Assembly: GCA_964057225.1 (NCBI GenBank)
Contig: OZ059895.1
Coordinates: 9,920,001-9,984,000 of the forward strand
Source: Auanema rhodensis
Lineage: Eukaryota; Nematoda; Chromadorea; Rhabditida; Rhabditidae
Length of the DNA: 64,000 bases
Reading direction: 5' to 3'
The translations under genes were made by a program, and so were the position numbers. Shown piece after piece: positions 22,970 through 33,098 of the stretch (positions are counted from its first letter, which is position 1; each line of letters opens with the position of its first letter). The notes beneath the pieces are model-generated. The model was not told the origin of the DNA, did no database searches, and was given only the letters and a program-made list of their open reading frames with translations.

Positions 22970-23226
22970 TGTTAGTAACCCTTAGATTGATTTGTTGTAA
23001 AAGAAACATTAACATTTGAGGAAGAGAGAAAGATTTATTATAAATAGAAAACATTTAAACAATAAACAAATAAAAGATAAAGATAAATCCGCCGCCTGAT
23101 GATTCAGTTGAATGTCAAGCTTATATAGCGATTGTTATCAACATTTTCCACGCAAGGTTTTAAGTTGTCAATGACAATTGTAATTATCTTGGAAAATGCT
23201 GAGGTTGTAAAATATAACTGATAACA
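22970..23226 (-). repeat. LTR-like block in the centre of the palindrome
   Basis: On the minus strand it starts TGTTATCAG and ends ACTAACA, giving TG...CA termini about 257 bp apart. It carries CGCTATATAAGC (TATA at 23122-23127) and AATAAA (23034-23039) in the correct order for U3-R-U5. Without a second copy in the window the LTR call rests on these signals only. Confidence 0.45.
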
Positions 23227-23326
23227 TAATACACTAAGACAAAAAATTAGAATTATAAAATATAAAATACAGAATAAAGAAATACATAAAAATTATAGAA
23301 AGAATAAAGTACAAAATTATAAAGTA
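23227..23326. other. Very AT-rich spacer
   Basis: Low-complexity A/T sequence between the LTR-like block and the integrase fragment. No motif seen. Confidence 0.6.
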
Positions 23327-23581
23327 TTACATATACGGTTTAACAAATAGCTTTTTGCCGTGTTCGTATTTGTGTGAGATAGATTTGCACAAGCGTCTGA
23401 TTTGGGGAATCCATATTCTTTCTCGTAGCGCTTGAGATAGAGTGGATGAAGAACAGTGTTTGAGCAAAATATGGTTAAGTTGAGCGTATAACGTAGTTAT
23501 GAAACTTTCTTTTGTCAAAAAAATCTCAAGCAACACAAGAGTTGTTTGAGAATCTAGAAACATATAATGTTTTGGAATCAA
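23327..23581 (-). pseudogene. BEL/Pao integrase zinc-binding region fragment
   Basis: The 84-residue frame contains LNHILLKHCSSSTLSQALRE, then RIWIPQIRRLCKSI and KKLFVKPYM. In BEL/Pao integrases the H2C2 domain has a histidine pair, then TL..LR...WIP..R..V...I..C..C......KP. Here the expected cysteine pair after KSI is not present (SHKYEHG), and the frame stops right after KPYM, so only this domain remains. It points away from the right glycoprotein copy and toward the LTR-like block, the order expected of pol followed by a 3' LTR, although about 100 bp of AT-rich sequence separates them. The first ATG is probably internal to a longer lost protein. Confidence 0.6.
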
Positions 23582-23622
23582 ATAATAAAATGTGTGAACT
23601 GAGAGCTAACACTTTGCTAATA

Positions 23623-24066
23623 TTTGCTAATATCAAGTCTAGAAACATCACTTGTCTTAGCCAACACCTCGGCACCTACTAGAACTCAATCTTGTTTTTC
23701 TTCACCAATTTTTGAATCCACTACTGAGACTCTAGTCTCGTTTATTGATTACCCGCAGGCATATTCTCTATTGGATCTGACAAGTTATTTGGATAATCAC
23801 ATGGATTCTTCACGCCAACGCTTTGAACACTCAACAAATTCGTCTTTAATTGCGCCATTTCGCTCAGAAATGGAATACAAGTTAACTCCTATTAAAATAT
23901 TAGATCTACCGTTTGCTCGATATACTGTCACGTCTGGCGGATATACCATAAGATATATTCATAATTGGTATCACTATCAATCAATCAGCAACGAATATCA
24001 GAACCTGACTGTTATTGCTCGATATCATCAAATTTTACTGTCAGCTGTCCATATTTTGAATATTAC
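23623..24066 (+). repeat. Right inner arm of the large inverted repeat
   Basis: Partner of 21536-21882, with about 100 bp more in the middle. Homology begins at TTGCTAATATCAAG and ends at AATATTACTG. Confidence 0.9.
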
Positions 24067-24845
24067 TGATCATACTATAGACTACTGGGCAAATTTGAAA
24101 GATTTCCGCGATCCGAATATTCTCTTACTACATGCTCTAGGAGGAGAAGAAAGCAAGATGATTACAAAAATGTGGATCGAACAAATGGAACCTACTTTTG
24201 TCATTGGTCAACTAGCACAACGACTTCCTATCAACTATATAAAAAGAATAGTTAAACCAGGCAATTCTACAATATCGGTTGCAAGAGATAAATTATGGGA
24301 GTTGATACAAATTCGTGTGGAGTTGACCACTCGAATTTTTAATATTCACAGTATATCAAAACCATTTCAACCTCACATTTGGAGATCCACGTTCTGTGGT
24401 ACATAAAGCAAAAGAATTACTTCATGAACTACGTTATCCATATTCTGAACCTCAACTATTGGAATATTACCAAATGAAACTGTTCTTTCATAGTCATTTT
24501 ATGCAACAACAAGTGAAAGATCAAGTCTATGCAATGAAATTAAAACTGGTTATATTAATCTTTGGATCAGCATTATGCATTATTGTTGTATCTTATATCA
24601 AAGAGAAAGTTCCTATCTTAGATGTGAATGCAGTTGAACAACATGAACTACTCAACGCCGACATTGACGCTTCAGCCGACGACGAAACAATTCGAAGATA
24701 TTTTCCTACTGTCATCACTTTTATTCCTATTATTATACTTTTTGTTGGATGCTGTGCAACGAACAAAAAAGAACTCCCATACATAAGAATCGAAGCAGAA
24801 GGCAGAGAACTCGTAGCTTATGACAATCGCGTCTTTGAAGAATGA
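23624..24845 (+). pseudogene. Viral-type membrane glycoprotein, right copy, internally deleted
   Basis: Two overlapping frames, 23624-24406 and 24396-24845, cover this copy. The first starts at the homology boundary with a non-ATG codon and lacks the leader. The first 148 or so residues correspond to the left copy. Residues after NIT are unique to this copy (DYWANLKDFRDPNIL, then RLPINYIKRIVKPG and ELIQIRVELT) and end with a frameshift near 24400. The second frame has a charged helical part (KAKELLHELRYPYSEPQLLE) and then rejoins the left copy at the membrane segment (VILIFGSALCII), followed by the same second hydrophobic segment and tail. The cysteine-rich middle part seen at 20950-21543 is missing. 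The two copies therefore lost different pieces of one ancestral gene. It is non-functional as it stands. Confidence 0.55.
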
Positions 24846-25750
24846 ACCCTGATATATGTTTATAAATTTAAAAAAAATATATATACCGTGTTGTAAAAAC
24901 TAAAATTCAGTTCTCCATCATGAACGATCAACCCTATGCTTTTTTCCTCTGAATATTCATCAAACAAACCATTTAAAAACTTGCTAAAATGTTTGTGATT
25001 TTCACTTTCTTTTCGAGTATGGATCATCATTCCCAATAATAAATATGTATTTTTTCCAGAAACTGCTGATCTAAAAAAGCAAAAAATTCAAGAAACTCTT
25101 TCTAACTCACTTGAAAGTCTTGCAGATTCCAACAGCCAGAGTCACATATTCAGAAGTGGATAAAGAGAACGTTGTATCAATCATCACACATGTACCAACC
25201 ACAAGCAAACTTCCGCTGCAATTAACATTCGAAAGAAATGAGGCTGTAAAAAGATAGAATTGCACAGAGTCTTTTGAGCTGGTTTACAGAAATAAGCTTC
25301 ACGTTCTTGTTCCATCATAAAATCTAGTTTTTTAACGGCAGCTCTGTGATTTATTAAATCATTTTTATTTGGTAGAGCTCTCGAAAAACAACTAATTGCT
25401 ACTGGATAGCCGATGAGTATACGAACTTTTAAAGTTCCATCAACTGAAACGCCATGGGATGATCATTGAATCAAGATGAAAGTAGTAACCATGGTTCTGA
25501 ATATGAGGTTTTTCTATTTTTTCTTTTTTGTGAAGATTAGTTAAATATCTATCCATGATAGAATGAAAATCTAGAGGTGCTTTTCGTCCTTGGCGGCTTT
25601 TAACGTGATCTTTGACACTGCGAGTCAGACTGCTTAGCTGAAATTCATAAATCTTTTATATTAAAAAAAACTACAAACTGTTTTGTTTGAGATGGACAAG
25701 CCGATATTTTGAAGATAAGATTGTGCTTTGTGCGTAGTTCTATGTTCTAT
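24548..25750 (-). repeat. Right outer arm of the large inverted repeat
   Basis: Partner of 19931-20696. It holds about 430 bp more (roughly 25117-25557), which is transposase coding sequence deleted from the left arm. It ends six bases before 5S-derived sequence. Confidence 0.92.
24887..25750 (-). pseudogene. Mutator-like (MULE-type) transposase gene, right copy, broken
   Basis: Three exon-like pieces lie on the minus strand: 25750-25679, 25637-25111 and 25070-24887. They are separated by 41- and 40-nt GT/AG introns identical in position to the left copy. The middle piece keeps a segment lost on the left: KAPLDFHSIMDRYLTNLHKK, a frameshift and TGA after IIPWRFS, then VDGTLKVRILIGYPVA and, in a third frame, MIDTTFSLSTSEYVTLAVG. 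The D of IDTTF followed by a YVTLAV strand is what MULE-type transposases show at the first catalytic Asp. The last piece has YLLLGMMIHTRK and HDGE. The N-terminal exons present on the left (19168-19930) are absent here. At least two frameshifts make it non-functional. Confidence 0.55.
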
Positions 25751-25756
25751 ATGTTT

Positions 25757-25812
25757 ACCACGTTGAAAGTACGCCATCCCGTCCGATCTGGCAAGTCAAG
25801 CAACGTTAGGCC
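25757..25812 (+). pseudogene. 5S rRNA gene fragment cut by a BEL/Pao element
   Basis: ACCACGTTGAAAGTACGCC through AAGCAACGTTAGGCC matches 5S nt about 14 to 68 of the gene at 18728-18844. It lacks the first 13 nt on the palindrome side and everything past box A, where an LTR starts (TGTCACGG). At the GAAAGTACGCC site it agrees with the satellite rather than with the full 5S gene (GAAGGTACGCC). It points away from the palindrome, as the full gene does on the other side. Confidence 0.85.
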
Positions 25813-26141
25813 TGTCACGGTCAACGTGAAAATACGTACTTTATTGCGGTAACGTTTTGTTTGTATTTTTTGGATTAACTCCACCCCCTTTAACCATCTG
25901 GTGCCTCCCTATAAAAGGGAGAACCAAATGGTTAAAATTTTATGTCTCACCAATTTTGTATTGATTTTAGGATTTTCTAGGAAATTCTAAAATCAATCCA
26001 CTTGTTCACTTTACTGTTGTTGCATTTGTTGAATAAACCTTTCTTCATTTAACTTGTCTTAACGCATAATACCGCACTCATACGAACCAATTCCATACTT
26101 GGACTGATACTTGGAGGTAAAAGTCCAGTTGTCAAACGACA
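25813..26141 (+). repeat. 5' LTR of the BEL/Pao element
   Basis: It begins TGTCACGG, directly after 5S sequence, and ends ACGACA, just before the primer-binding site, about 329 bp. TATAAAA lies at 25910-25916, within CCCTATAAAAGGG, and AATAAA lies at 26032-26037. GATTTTAGGATTTTCTAGG and its imperfect inverted copy around 25974-26000 could form a stem in R. Confidence 0.75.
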
Positions 26142-26143
26142 TT

Positions 26144-26161
26144 TGGCGACCACGGCAGGAT
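26144..26161 (+). other. Primer-binding site, probably tRNA-Arg type
   Basis: TGGCGACCACGGCAGGAT begins two bases after the LTR end. TGG is the complement of a tRNA CCA end, and TGGCGACC is typical of arginine-primed and BEL-type elements. The exact tRNA is not verified. Confidence 0.6.
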
Positions 26162-26197
26162 TGATTCAGTTGATTACTGACAAGGAAAGTTTAAAAC

Positions 26198-26289
26198 AAA
26201 GGTTATATAGAACCGCCGGAGAAATAAATTCCGAAGAACACTGTGTTAAAGGTTATATAGAACCGCCGGAGAAATAAATTCCGAAGAAC
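26198..26289 (+). repeat. 42-bp direct duplication in the BEL leader
   Basis: AAAGGTTATATAGAACCGCC and the following bases up to GAAGAAC occur at 26198-26239 and again at 26248-26289 with no difference, a period of 50. It lies between the primer-binding site and the first gag ATG. Confidence 0.9.
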
Positions 26290-26305
26290 TCGTAGAAAAT
26301 CCGAG

Positions 26306-27330
26306 TTGACAAGAAATCACTTGTCAAGAAACAATAAGACGATAAAAATATCGCTGAATCTGAAATATCCATTGAGGAAGGCTAAAATAATGTCCTCCGC
26401 TCAAAGATATATTCTCCAAATGGGGAGAGAATTAGAATTTTTGAATAAACTGAATTCTAAAGTTAAAAACTATAAGAAAATGACCGATTGCTCTGAATTG
26501 TCTGAGCCGGTAAATCAAATAATTGCGCAAGAGAATGAATGTGCAAGAGTTAAAAATTACTTGAATATTTTGGAGAATAAACTCCAATCAATTGAAACAA
26601 TTGAAATTAATTTTCAAAGAGTTTGTTAGCTTTTAGAAGAAGAGCACCAAAAAGAATTAAACAAAAAATTTACAAAATTCGAAGAAGGTGAAAAAGGAGA
26701 CATCCGTGGCAATGCCACGTTAATAATACTGGAATTGAATGACAAGTTGATATTCTTAAAAAATCTCATTGATAAAAACAAAGAAAAAATCAAAGATATG
26801 GAAATACAACTTGAATTACAACAACTTCGGGAAAGAGTTGAATATACAGAAGAAAAAGAATATGACAAACGAGGTACAAGAAAAACAAAACAGTTTACCC
26901 GATCAGGTAGTGCATGATCAGCATGTTAATGAAGTAAGACTGATTAACCAAATACTGCAAAGACCCGTATTAAAAACTCCAACCTTTGACGGTACTCCGG
27001 AAAAATTCCCTTTATTCTGGGATAGATTCATGAGAATGATTGATAACAATGAATTTTTCTCTATAAGTGAAAAAGTGAACTTCCTATGTGACTCCTTATC
27101 AGGTGAAGCCGAATATCTTCTTAGGGGAATTCCCGGTACCGAAGAAAACTATGAGTTTATGAAAAATTGTTTGAAGGAAGAATATTCCTCATACGCTGTT
27201 GATACAGCAACGCTGATCAACAAGTTGAATAAGGTGCCAAAAGCTTCAAGGCGAGCCGATAGTTGTGCTCAAACGCTAAGAGAGATAAAAGCTCTGTCAT
27301 ACAGTCAACAATCATCAAAGCAAAAACTGC
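26306..27330 (+). pseudogene. BEL/Pao Gag (coiled coil and DUF1759-type capsid)
   Basis: The ATG at 26306 starts a basic N-terminus, then a coiled-coil-like region (QMGRELEFLNKLNSKVKNYK). A TAG at 26627-26629 interrupts it, and the frame continues LLEEEHQKELNKKFTKFEEG to about 26865. A one-base shift there leads into the second frame (to 27347), where VLKTPTFDGTPEKFPLFWD, then NEFFSISEKVNFLCDSLSGE and GTEENYEFMKNCLKEEY form the DUF1759 signature of BEL/Pao Gag. The real protein would continue into the zinc knuckle after another frameshift near 27325-27335. A downstream ATG at 26395 (MSSAQRYILQ) is an alternative start. The call is confident; the gene is dead. Confidence 0.85.
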
Positions 27331-27332
27331 AC

Positions 27333-28372
27333 ATGGCCAAAGTTTAAATGCAACAGCTGTCATGATGAACACAACATTTCAGTTTGTTACCAAAATAAAA
27401 GAAATCAGAATAGAAATGGAGTCATCACCAACATTTCTTTACAAAGGGATAATGATGAAGAAAAGACCAGAAATAATCAAACAATTATTCCAAAGAAAGC
27501 ACATGAAGAACCCACAAGTTTAACCACAATTGTTAGTAATCATGACGTAGAAAAAGGCCAAATAATTTTACGAACAGCAAAAGCAAATTTGTTCAATTAC
27601 AATAGCGATAGTTATGAGAAAGTTAACATTATTTTTGATGATTGTTCTCAACGATCTTTTATCAGAGAAGATCTAGCAAAAAGGATGAAACTACCAGTTA
27701 AATCCAAACATAGAAAAACATTTCATGGTATTGGAGGAATGAAACATTCTCATGTTTCAAGTATAGTTAACCCAATATTCTATACTAAAGAGAAAAATTT
27801 AATTGTAACTGAAATGCTCACTAAACCAAAAATCAGTTCTCACATATATAGTCCTTATCTTTCAAGAAAGGATTTGAGTTTCATTAAAGAAAACAATATT
27901 ATATTAGCCAATACCGATACAAATGGGGAAGTTTTTGAATCGGATGTTTTGATTGGACAAGATAGATTAAAATTGTTTGTAAAAGACAATGAAGAATTCA
28001 GACTTCCCTCTGATCTTTTATGTAAAGGATCTGTATTTGAAACTCTTATAAATGGAGAAACTAAACTTGAAAAAATTGTAACTCTATGTAGCATAGAAGA
28101 GGAACAAAGTCATGAACCACTTCCAGAAACAAAACTGAAAGAGCTTTTCCTTATCGATACTATTGGAATAAGCACCATCGTAGATAACAATGCAGAAGCA
28201 GAGAATTATCTTAAAGAATATAGTAAAGAACTATCCATAAAAGCCGGGAAAATTGAAGCTCCCTTTCCATTTAAAAATTATTTGAATAAATTGAAAAATA
28301 ATAAATGGCCAGCTTTTCATAGATTTATGACATTATGGAGAAATCTACACTCTAATAAAGAACAACTAGAAT
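27333..28372 (+). pseudogene. BEL/Pao zinc knuckle and DUF1758-type aspartic protease
   Basis: A frame open from about 27333 to 28372 begins FKCNSCHDEHNISVC, a CX2CX3HX4C zinc knuckle, and passes through an Asn/Glu-rich linker. It reaches GQIILRTAKANLFNY and VNIIFDDCSQRSFIREDLAK, the protease active-site region of BEL/Pao (consensus LxDxGSQxSFI). Here the usual D-S/T-G is FDDCSQ, so the residue after the catalytic Asp is changed in an otherwise good match. FHGIGG follows at the flap. The C-terminal part (LNKLKNNKWPAFHRFMTLWR) leads to RT. Only the segment from the ATG at 27706 or an upstream non-ATG codon would be called as an ORF, so the knuckle is easily missed. A one-base frameshift at about 28372 separates it from RT. 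Confidence 0.85.
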
Positions 28373-29300
28373 AAAAAATTAATAAATGAATACATTCAAA
28401 AGGGAATTATCTAGCCAATTGTTGATGAATCAGCCGAAGATGGATTTTTCTTACCACATCATGGAGTGTGGAGAAAAGAAAAAGCTCGACCTTTAAGAAT
28501 CGTGTTTGATGCTTCAGCAAAACAAAAAAATAGTCCATCGTTGAACCAAGTTATGCATTCAGGCCTAACATTTATTCACAAAATTCATGATATATTAATA
28601 AAATGTAGAAAAAGTCCAATAATAATAACCTGCGACATTGAGTCAGCATTTTTACAAATAAGTATTAAAGAAGAGCACAGAAAATATTGTAAATTTTTCT
28701 GGATTAGAAACGAAAATGAATCGGTAAATAAATATAACGTCATGACATACCAATTCAAACGGCTACCATTTGGTATAACAGCGTCCTCGGGTATATTAAG
28801 CATGAGCTTAGCTTGGTACCTCAATAATCATACCGACCCATACGCTAGTCACTTGCTCGATTCCTTATATGTTGACAATATAATTTTATATGCAAACAGT
28901 GTTGAAGAAGCTAAGATAAAATGCGAAAAAGCCAAGAAAATCTTACAAGGCATTTCTATGAATTTAAGAGAATTTATGAGCAACAATCCAAAAGTTACTG
29001 AAGATATGAACAATGAAGACAACTACCCACATAATACTACAAACTTTTGGGTTTAAATTATGATACGAAATTAGATTTATTCGTTCTTATACTTAAATTA
29101 AAGAAATTTGAAATCAACACGCACAGGAACATGTTAAGTCAAATACATTCAATATTTGATCCATAAGGTATGGAAAGCCCATTGATTTTACCATTAAAGT
29201 TATTATTAAGAGAATCAAGTGATCAATTTAAGGGTTGGGATGTTGAATTACCCAAAGAAATAACACATAAATGGAATTTAGCCATAAATGAATTATCGGA
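28373..29300 (+). pseudogene. BEL/Pao reverse transcriptase, truncated
   Basis: The frame KLINEYIQKGII, a TAG, then FFLPHHGVWRKEKARPLRIV and FDASAKQKNSPSLNQ is the BEL/Pao RT N-terminus. ITCDIESAFLQI holds the first catalytic Asp, and FKRLPFGITASSG the following motif. SLYVDNIIL occupies the active-site box, where YVDD is expected. After a frameshift near 29040 comes LLGLNYDTKLDLF, then THRNMLSQIHSIFDP, a TAA in place of the usual Leu, GMESPLILPLKLLL and KGWDVELPKEITHKWNL, all typical of the BEL/Pao region after the palm. It is cut at 29300 by inverted satellite. It is inactive because of the YVDN change, stops and truncation. Confidence 0.9.
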
Positions 29301-29888
29301 TTCATGTTAGTTATGTAATTTTCCACGTTCCATCTGGATCCCTCGATGATATCGAATCTTATGAGCTTCAAATACAATAAATTAAAAAAGGTTTTACAGT
29401 TGTATAATGTTTAAACAATGTTTGTTTCGATAGAAAATAGATAGAAACAGTAAAGTGAAGATGAAGGTTTAATAACTACTGGTTTATAACTGTAATATAG
29501 AAATAAGATTGAAGATGATTTGCTCTGCTTTGGTTGAGCTATCTAAGTAAAACTGCTTGAAAATTGGAAACATTTGTTACGGAAGAGATAAAATTGAAAA
29601 TCAGCTGTATGGCGTACTTTTTACGTGGTATGGTCGTAAGCGAAAATATCTGATATTCAATGGTTTACCTACTTATCCTCGTTATAGTTTTTTTTCCAAT
29701 TTCATGTTAGTTATGTAATTTTTTACGTTTCATCTGGATCCCTCAATGATATCAAATCTTATGAGCTCCAAATACAATAAATTAAAAAAGGTTTCATAGT
29801 TGCATAGTGTTTAAACAATGTTTGTTTTGATAGAAAATAGATAGAAACAGTAAAGTTAAGATGAAGGTTCATTAACTACTGGTTTATA
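29301..29888 (-). repeat. Inverted satellite, about 1.5 monomers
   Basis: The reverse complement matches the array monomer. It begins in TTCATGTTAGTTATG, runs through one full monomer (5S segment around 29596-29640, complement of TACGCCATACAGCTG) and stops partway through the next at ACTGGTTTATA. From 29889 the + orientation resumes. Confidence 0.95.
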
Positions 29889-32800
29889 AAAAAACCATAA
29901 CGAGGATAAGTAGGTAAACCATTGAAAATCAGATATTTTCGCTTACGACTATAACACGTTAAAAGTACGCCATACAGCTGATTTTCAATTTTGTCTCTTC
30001 CGTAACAAATGTTTTCAATTTGCAAGCACTTTTACTTGGATAACTCAACCAAAGGAAAGCAAAATATCTTCAATCTTATTTCCATATTACAGTCATAAAC
30101 CAGTAGGTAATAAAACTTCATCTTGAATTTACTGTTTCTATCTATTTCCTATCGAAACAAACATTGTTTAAACACTATACAACTGTAAAACCTTTTTTAA
30201 TTTATTGTATTTGAAGCTCATAAGATTTGATATCATCGAGGGATCCAGATGGAAGGTGGAAAATTACATAACTAACATGAAATTGGAAAAAAAACTATAA
30301 CAAGGATAAGTAGGTAAACCATTGAATATCAGATATTTTCGCTTACGACTATACCACGTTAAAAGTACGCCATACAGCTGATTTTCAATTTTATCTCTTC
30401 CGTAACAAATGTTTTCAATTTTCAAGCAGTTTTACTTAGATAGCTCAACCAAAGGAGAGCAAATTATCTTCAATCTTATTTCTATATTACAGTTATAAAC
30501 CAGAGGTTATTGAACCTTCATCTTAACTTTACTGTTTCTATCTATTTCCTATCAAAACAAACATTGTTTAAACACTATGCAACTATGAAACCTTTTTTAA
30601 TTTATTGTATTTGGAGCTCATAAGATTTGATATCATTGAGGGATCCAGATGAAACGTGGAAAATTACATAACTAACATGAAATTGGAAAAAAAACTATAA
30701 CGGGGATGAGTATGTTAACCATTGAATATCAGATAATTTCTCTTACGACCATACTACGTTGAAAGTACGCCATACAGCTGATTTTCATTTTTATCTCTTC
30801 CGTAACAAATGTTTTCAATTTTCAAGCAGTTTTACTTAGATAGCTCAACCAAAGGAGAGCAAATTATCTTCAATCTTATTTCTATATTACAGTTATAAAC
30901 CAGAGGTTATTGAACCTTCATCTTAACTTTACTGTTTCTATCTATTTCCTATCAAAACAAACATTGTTTAAACACTATGCAACTATGAAACCTTTTTTAA
31001 TTTATTGTATTTGGAGCTCATAAGATTTGATATCATTGAGGGATCCAGATGAAACGTGGAAAATTACATAACTAACATGAAATTGGAAAAAAAACTATAA
31101 CAAGGATAAGTAGGTAAACCATTGAATATCAGATATTTTCGCTTACGACTATACCACGTTAAAAGTACGCCATACAGCTGATTTTCAATTTTATCTCTTC
31201 CGTAACAAATGTTTTCAATTTTCAAGCTCTTTTACTTGGATAGCTCAACCAAAGGAAAGCAAATTATCTTCAATTTTTTTTCTATATTACAGTTATAAAC
31301 CAGTAGGTAATGAACCTTCATCTTGACTTTACTGTTTCCATCCATTTCCTTTTGAAACAAACATTGTTTAAACACTATACAACTGTGAAACCTTTTTTTA
31401 TTTATTGTATTTGGAGCTCATAAAATTTGATATCATCGAGGGATCCAGATGGAAGGTGGAAAATTACATAACTAACATGAAATTGGAAAAAAAACTATAA
31501 CGGGGATAAGTATGTTAACGATTGAATGTCAGATATTTTCGCTTACGACCATACCACCTTGAAAGTACGCCATACAGCTGATTTTCAATTTTATCTCTTC
31601 CGTAACAAATGTTTTCAATTTTCAAGCAGTTTTACTTAGATAGCTCAACCAAAGGAGAGCAAATTATCTTCAATCTTATTTCTATATTACAGTTATAAAC
31701 CAGTAGTTATTGAACCTTCATCTTAACTTTACTGTTTCTATCTATTTCCAATCAAAACAAACATTGTTTAAACACTATACAACTGTAAAACCTTTTTTTA
31801 TTTATTGTATTTGGAGCTCATAAAATTTGATATCATCGAGGGATCCAGATGGAAGGTGGAAAATTACATAACTAACATGAAATTGGAAAAAAAACTATAA
31901 CGGGGATAAGTATGTTAACGATTGAATGTCAGATATTTTCGCTTACGACCATACCACCTTGAAAGTACGCCATACAGCTGATTTTCAATTTTATCTCTTC
32001 CGTAACAAATGTTTTCAATTTTCAAGCAGTTTTACTTAGATAGCTCAACCAAAGGAGAGCAAATTTTCTTCAATCTTATTTCTATATTAAAGTTATAAAC
32101 CAGTAGTTATTGAACCTTCATCTTAACTTTACTGTTTCTATCTATTTCCTATCAAAACAAACATTATTTAAACATTATGCAACTATGAAACTATTTTTAT
32201 ATATTGTATTTAGAGCTCATAAGATTTAATATCATCGAGGGATCCAAATGGAACGTGGAAAATTACATAACTAACAAGAAATTGGAAAAAAAACTATAAC
32301 GAGGATAAGTAGGTAAACCATTGAATATCAGATATTTTGGCTTACGACCATACCACGTTAAAAGTACGCCATACAGCTGATTTTCAATTTTATCTCTTCC
32401 GTAATAAATGTTTTCAATTTTCAAGCAGTTTAATTTAGATAGCTCAACCAAAGAAGAGCAAAATATCTTCAATCTTATTTCCATATTACAGTCATAAACC
32501 AGTAGGTAATAAAACTTCATCTTGAATTTACTGTTTCTATCTATTTCCTATCGAAACAAACATTGTTTAAACACTATACAACTGTAAAACCTTTTTTAAT
32601 TTATTGTATTTGAAGCTCATAAGATTTGATATCATCGAGGGATCCAGATGGAAGGTGGAAAATTACATAACTAACATGAAATTGGAAAAAAAACTATAAC
32701 GGGGATAAGTATGTTAACGATTGAATATCAGATATTTTCGCTTACGACCATACCACCTTGAAAGTACGCCATACAGCTGATTTTCAATTTTATCTCTTCC

Positions 32801-33098
32801 GTAACAAATGTTTTCAATTTTCAAGCAGTTTTACTTAGATAGCTCAACCAAAGGAGAGCAAATTATCTTCAATCTTATTTCTATATTACAGTTATAAACC
32901 AGTAGTTATTGAACCTTCATCTTAACTTTACTGTTTCTATCTATTTCCAATCAAAACAAACATTGTTTAAACACTATACAACTGTAAAACCTTTTTTAAT
33001 TTATTGTATTTGAAGCTCATAAGATTTGATATCATCGAGGGATCCAGATGGAACGTGAAAAATTACATAACTAACATGAAATTGGAAGAAAAACTATA

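Larger units (their letters stand above)
25813..29300 (+). mobile_element. BEL/Pao LTR retrotransposon, 5' part, degenerate
   Basis: In order: 5' LTR, primer-binding site, a leader with an internal duplication, gag (coiled coil plus DUF1759-type capsid), zinc knuckle, DUF1758-type aspartic protease, and BEL-type reverse transcriptase. It ends abruptly after NLAINELS, before RNase H and integrase, where inverted satellite begins (29301). The 5' end lies inside a 5S rRNA fragment. Several frameshifts and stops are present throughout. No 3' LTR is in the window. Confidence 0.88.

Noticed and set aside
26626..28824. Minus-strand frames at 26626-26868, 27855-28094 and 28585-28824
   Set aside because: They are antisense to BEL/Pao gag, protease and RT, which have clear family motifs.
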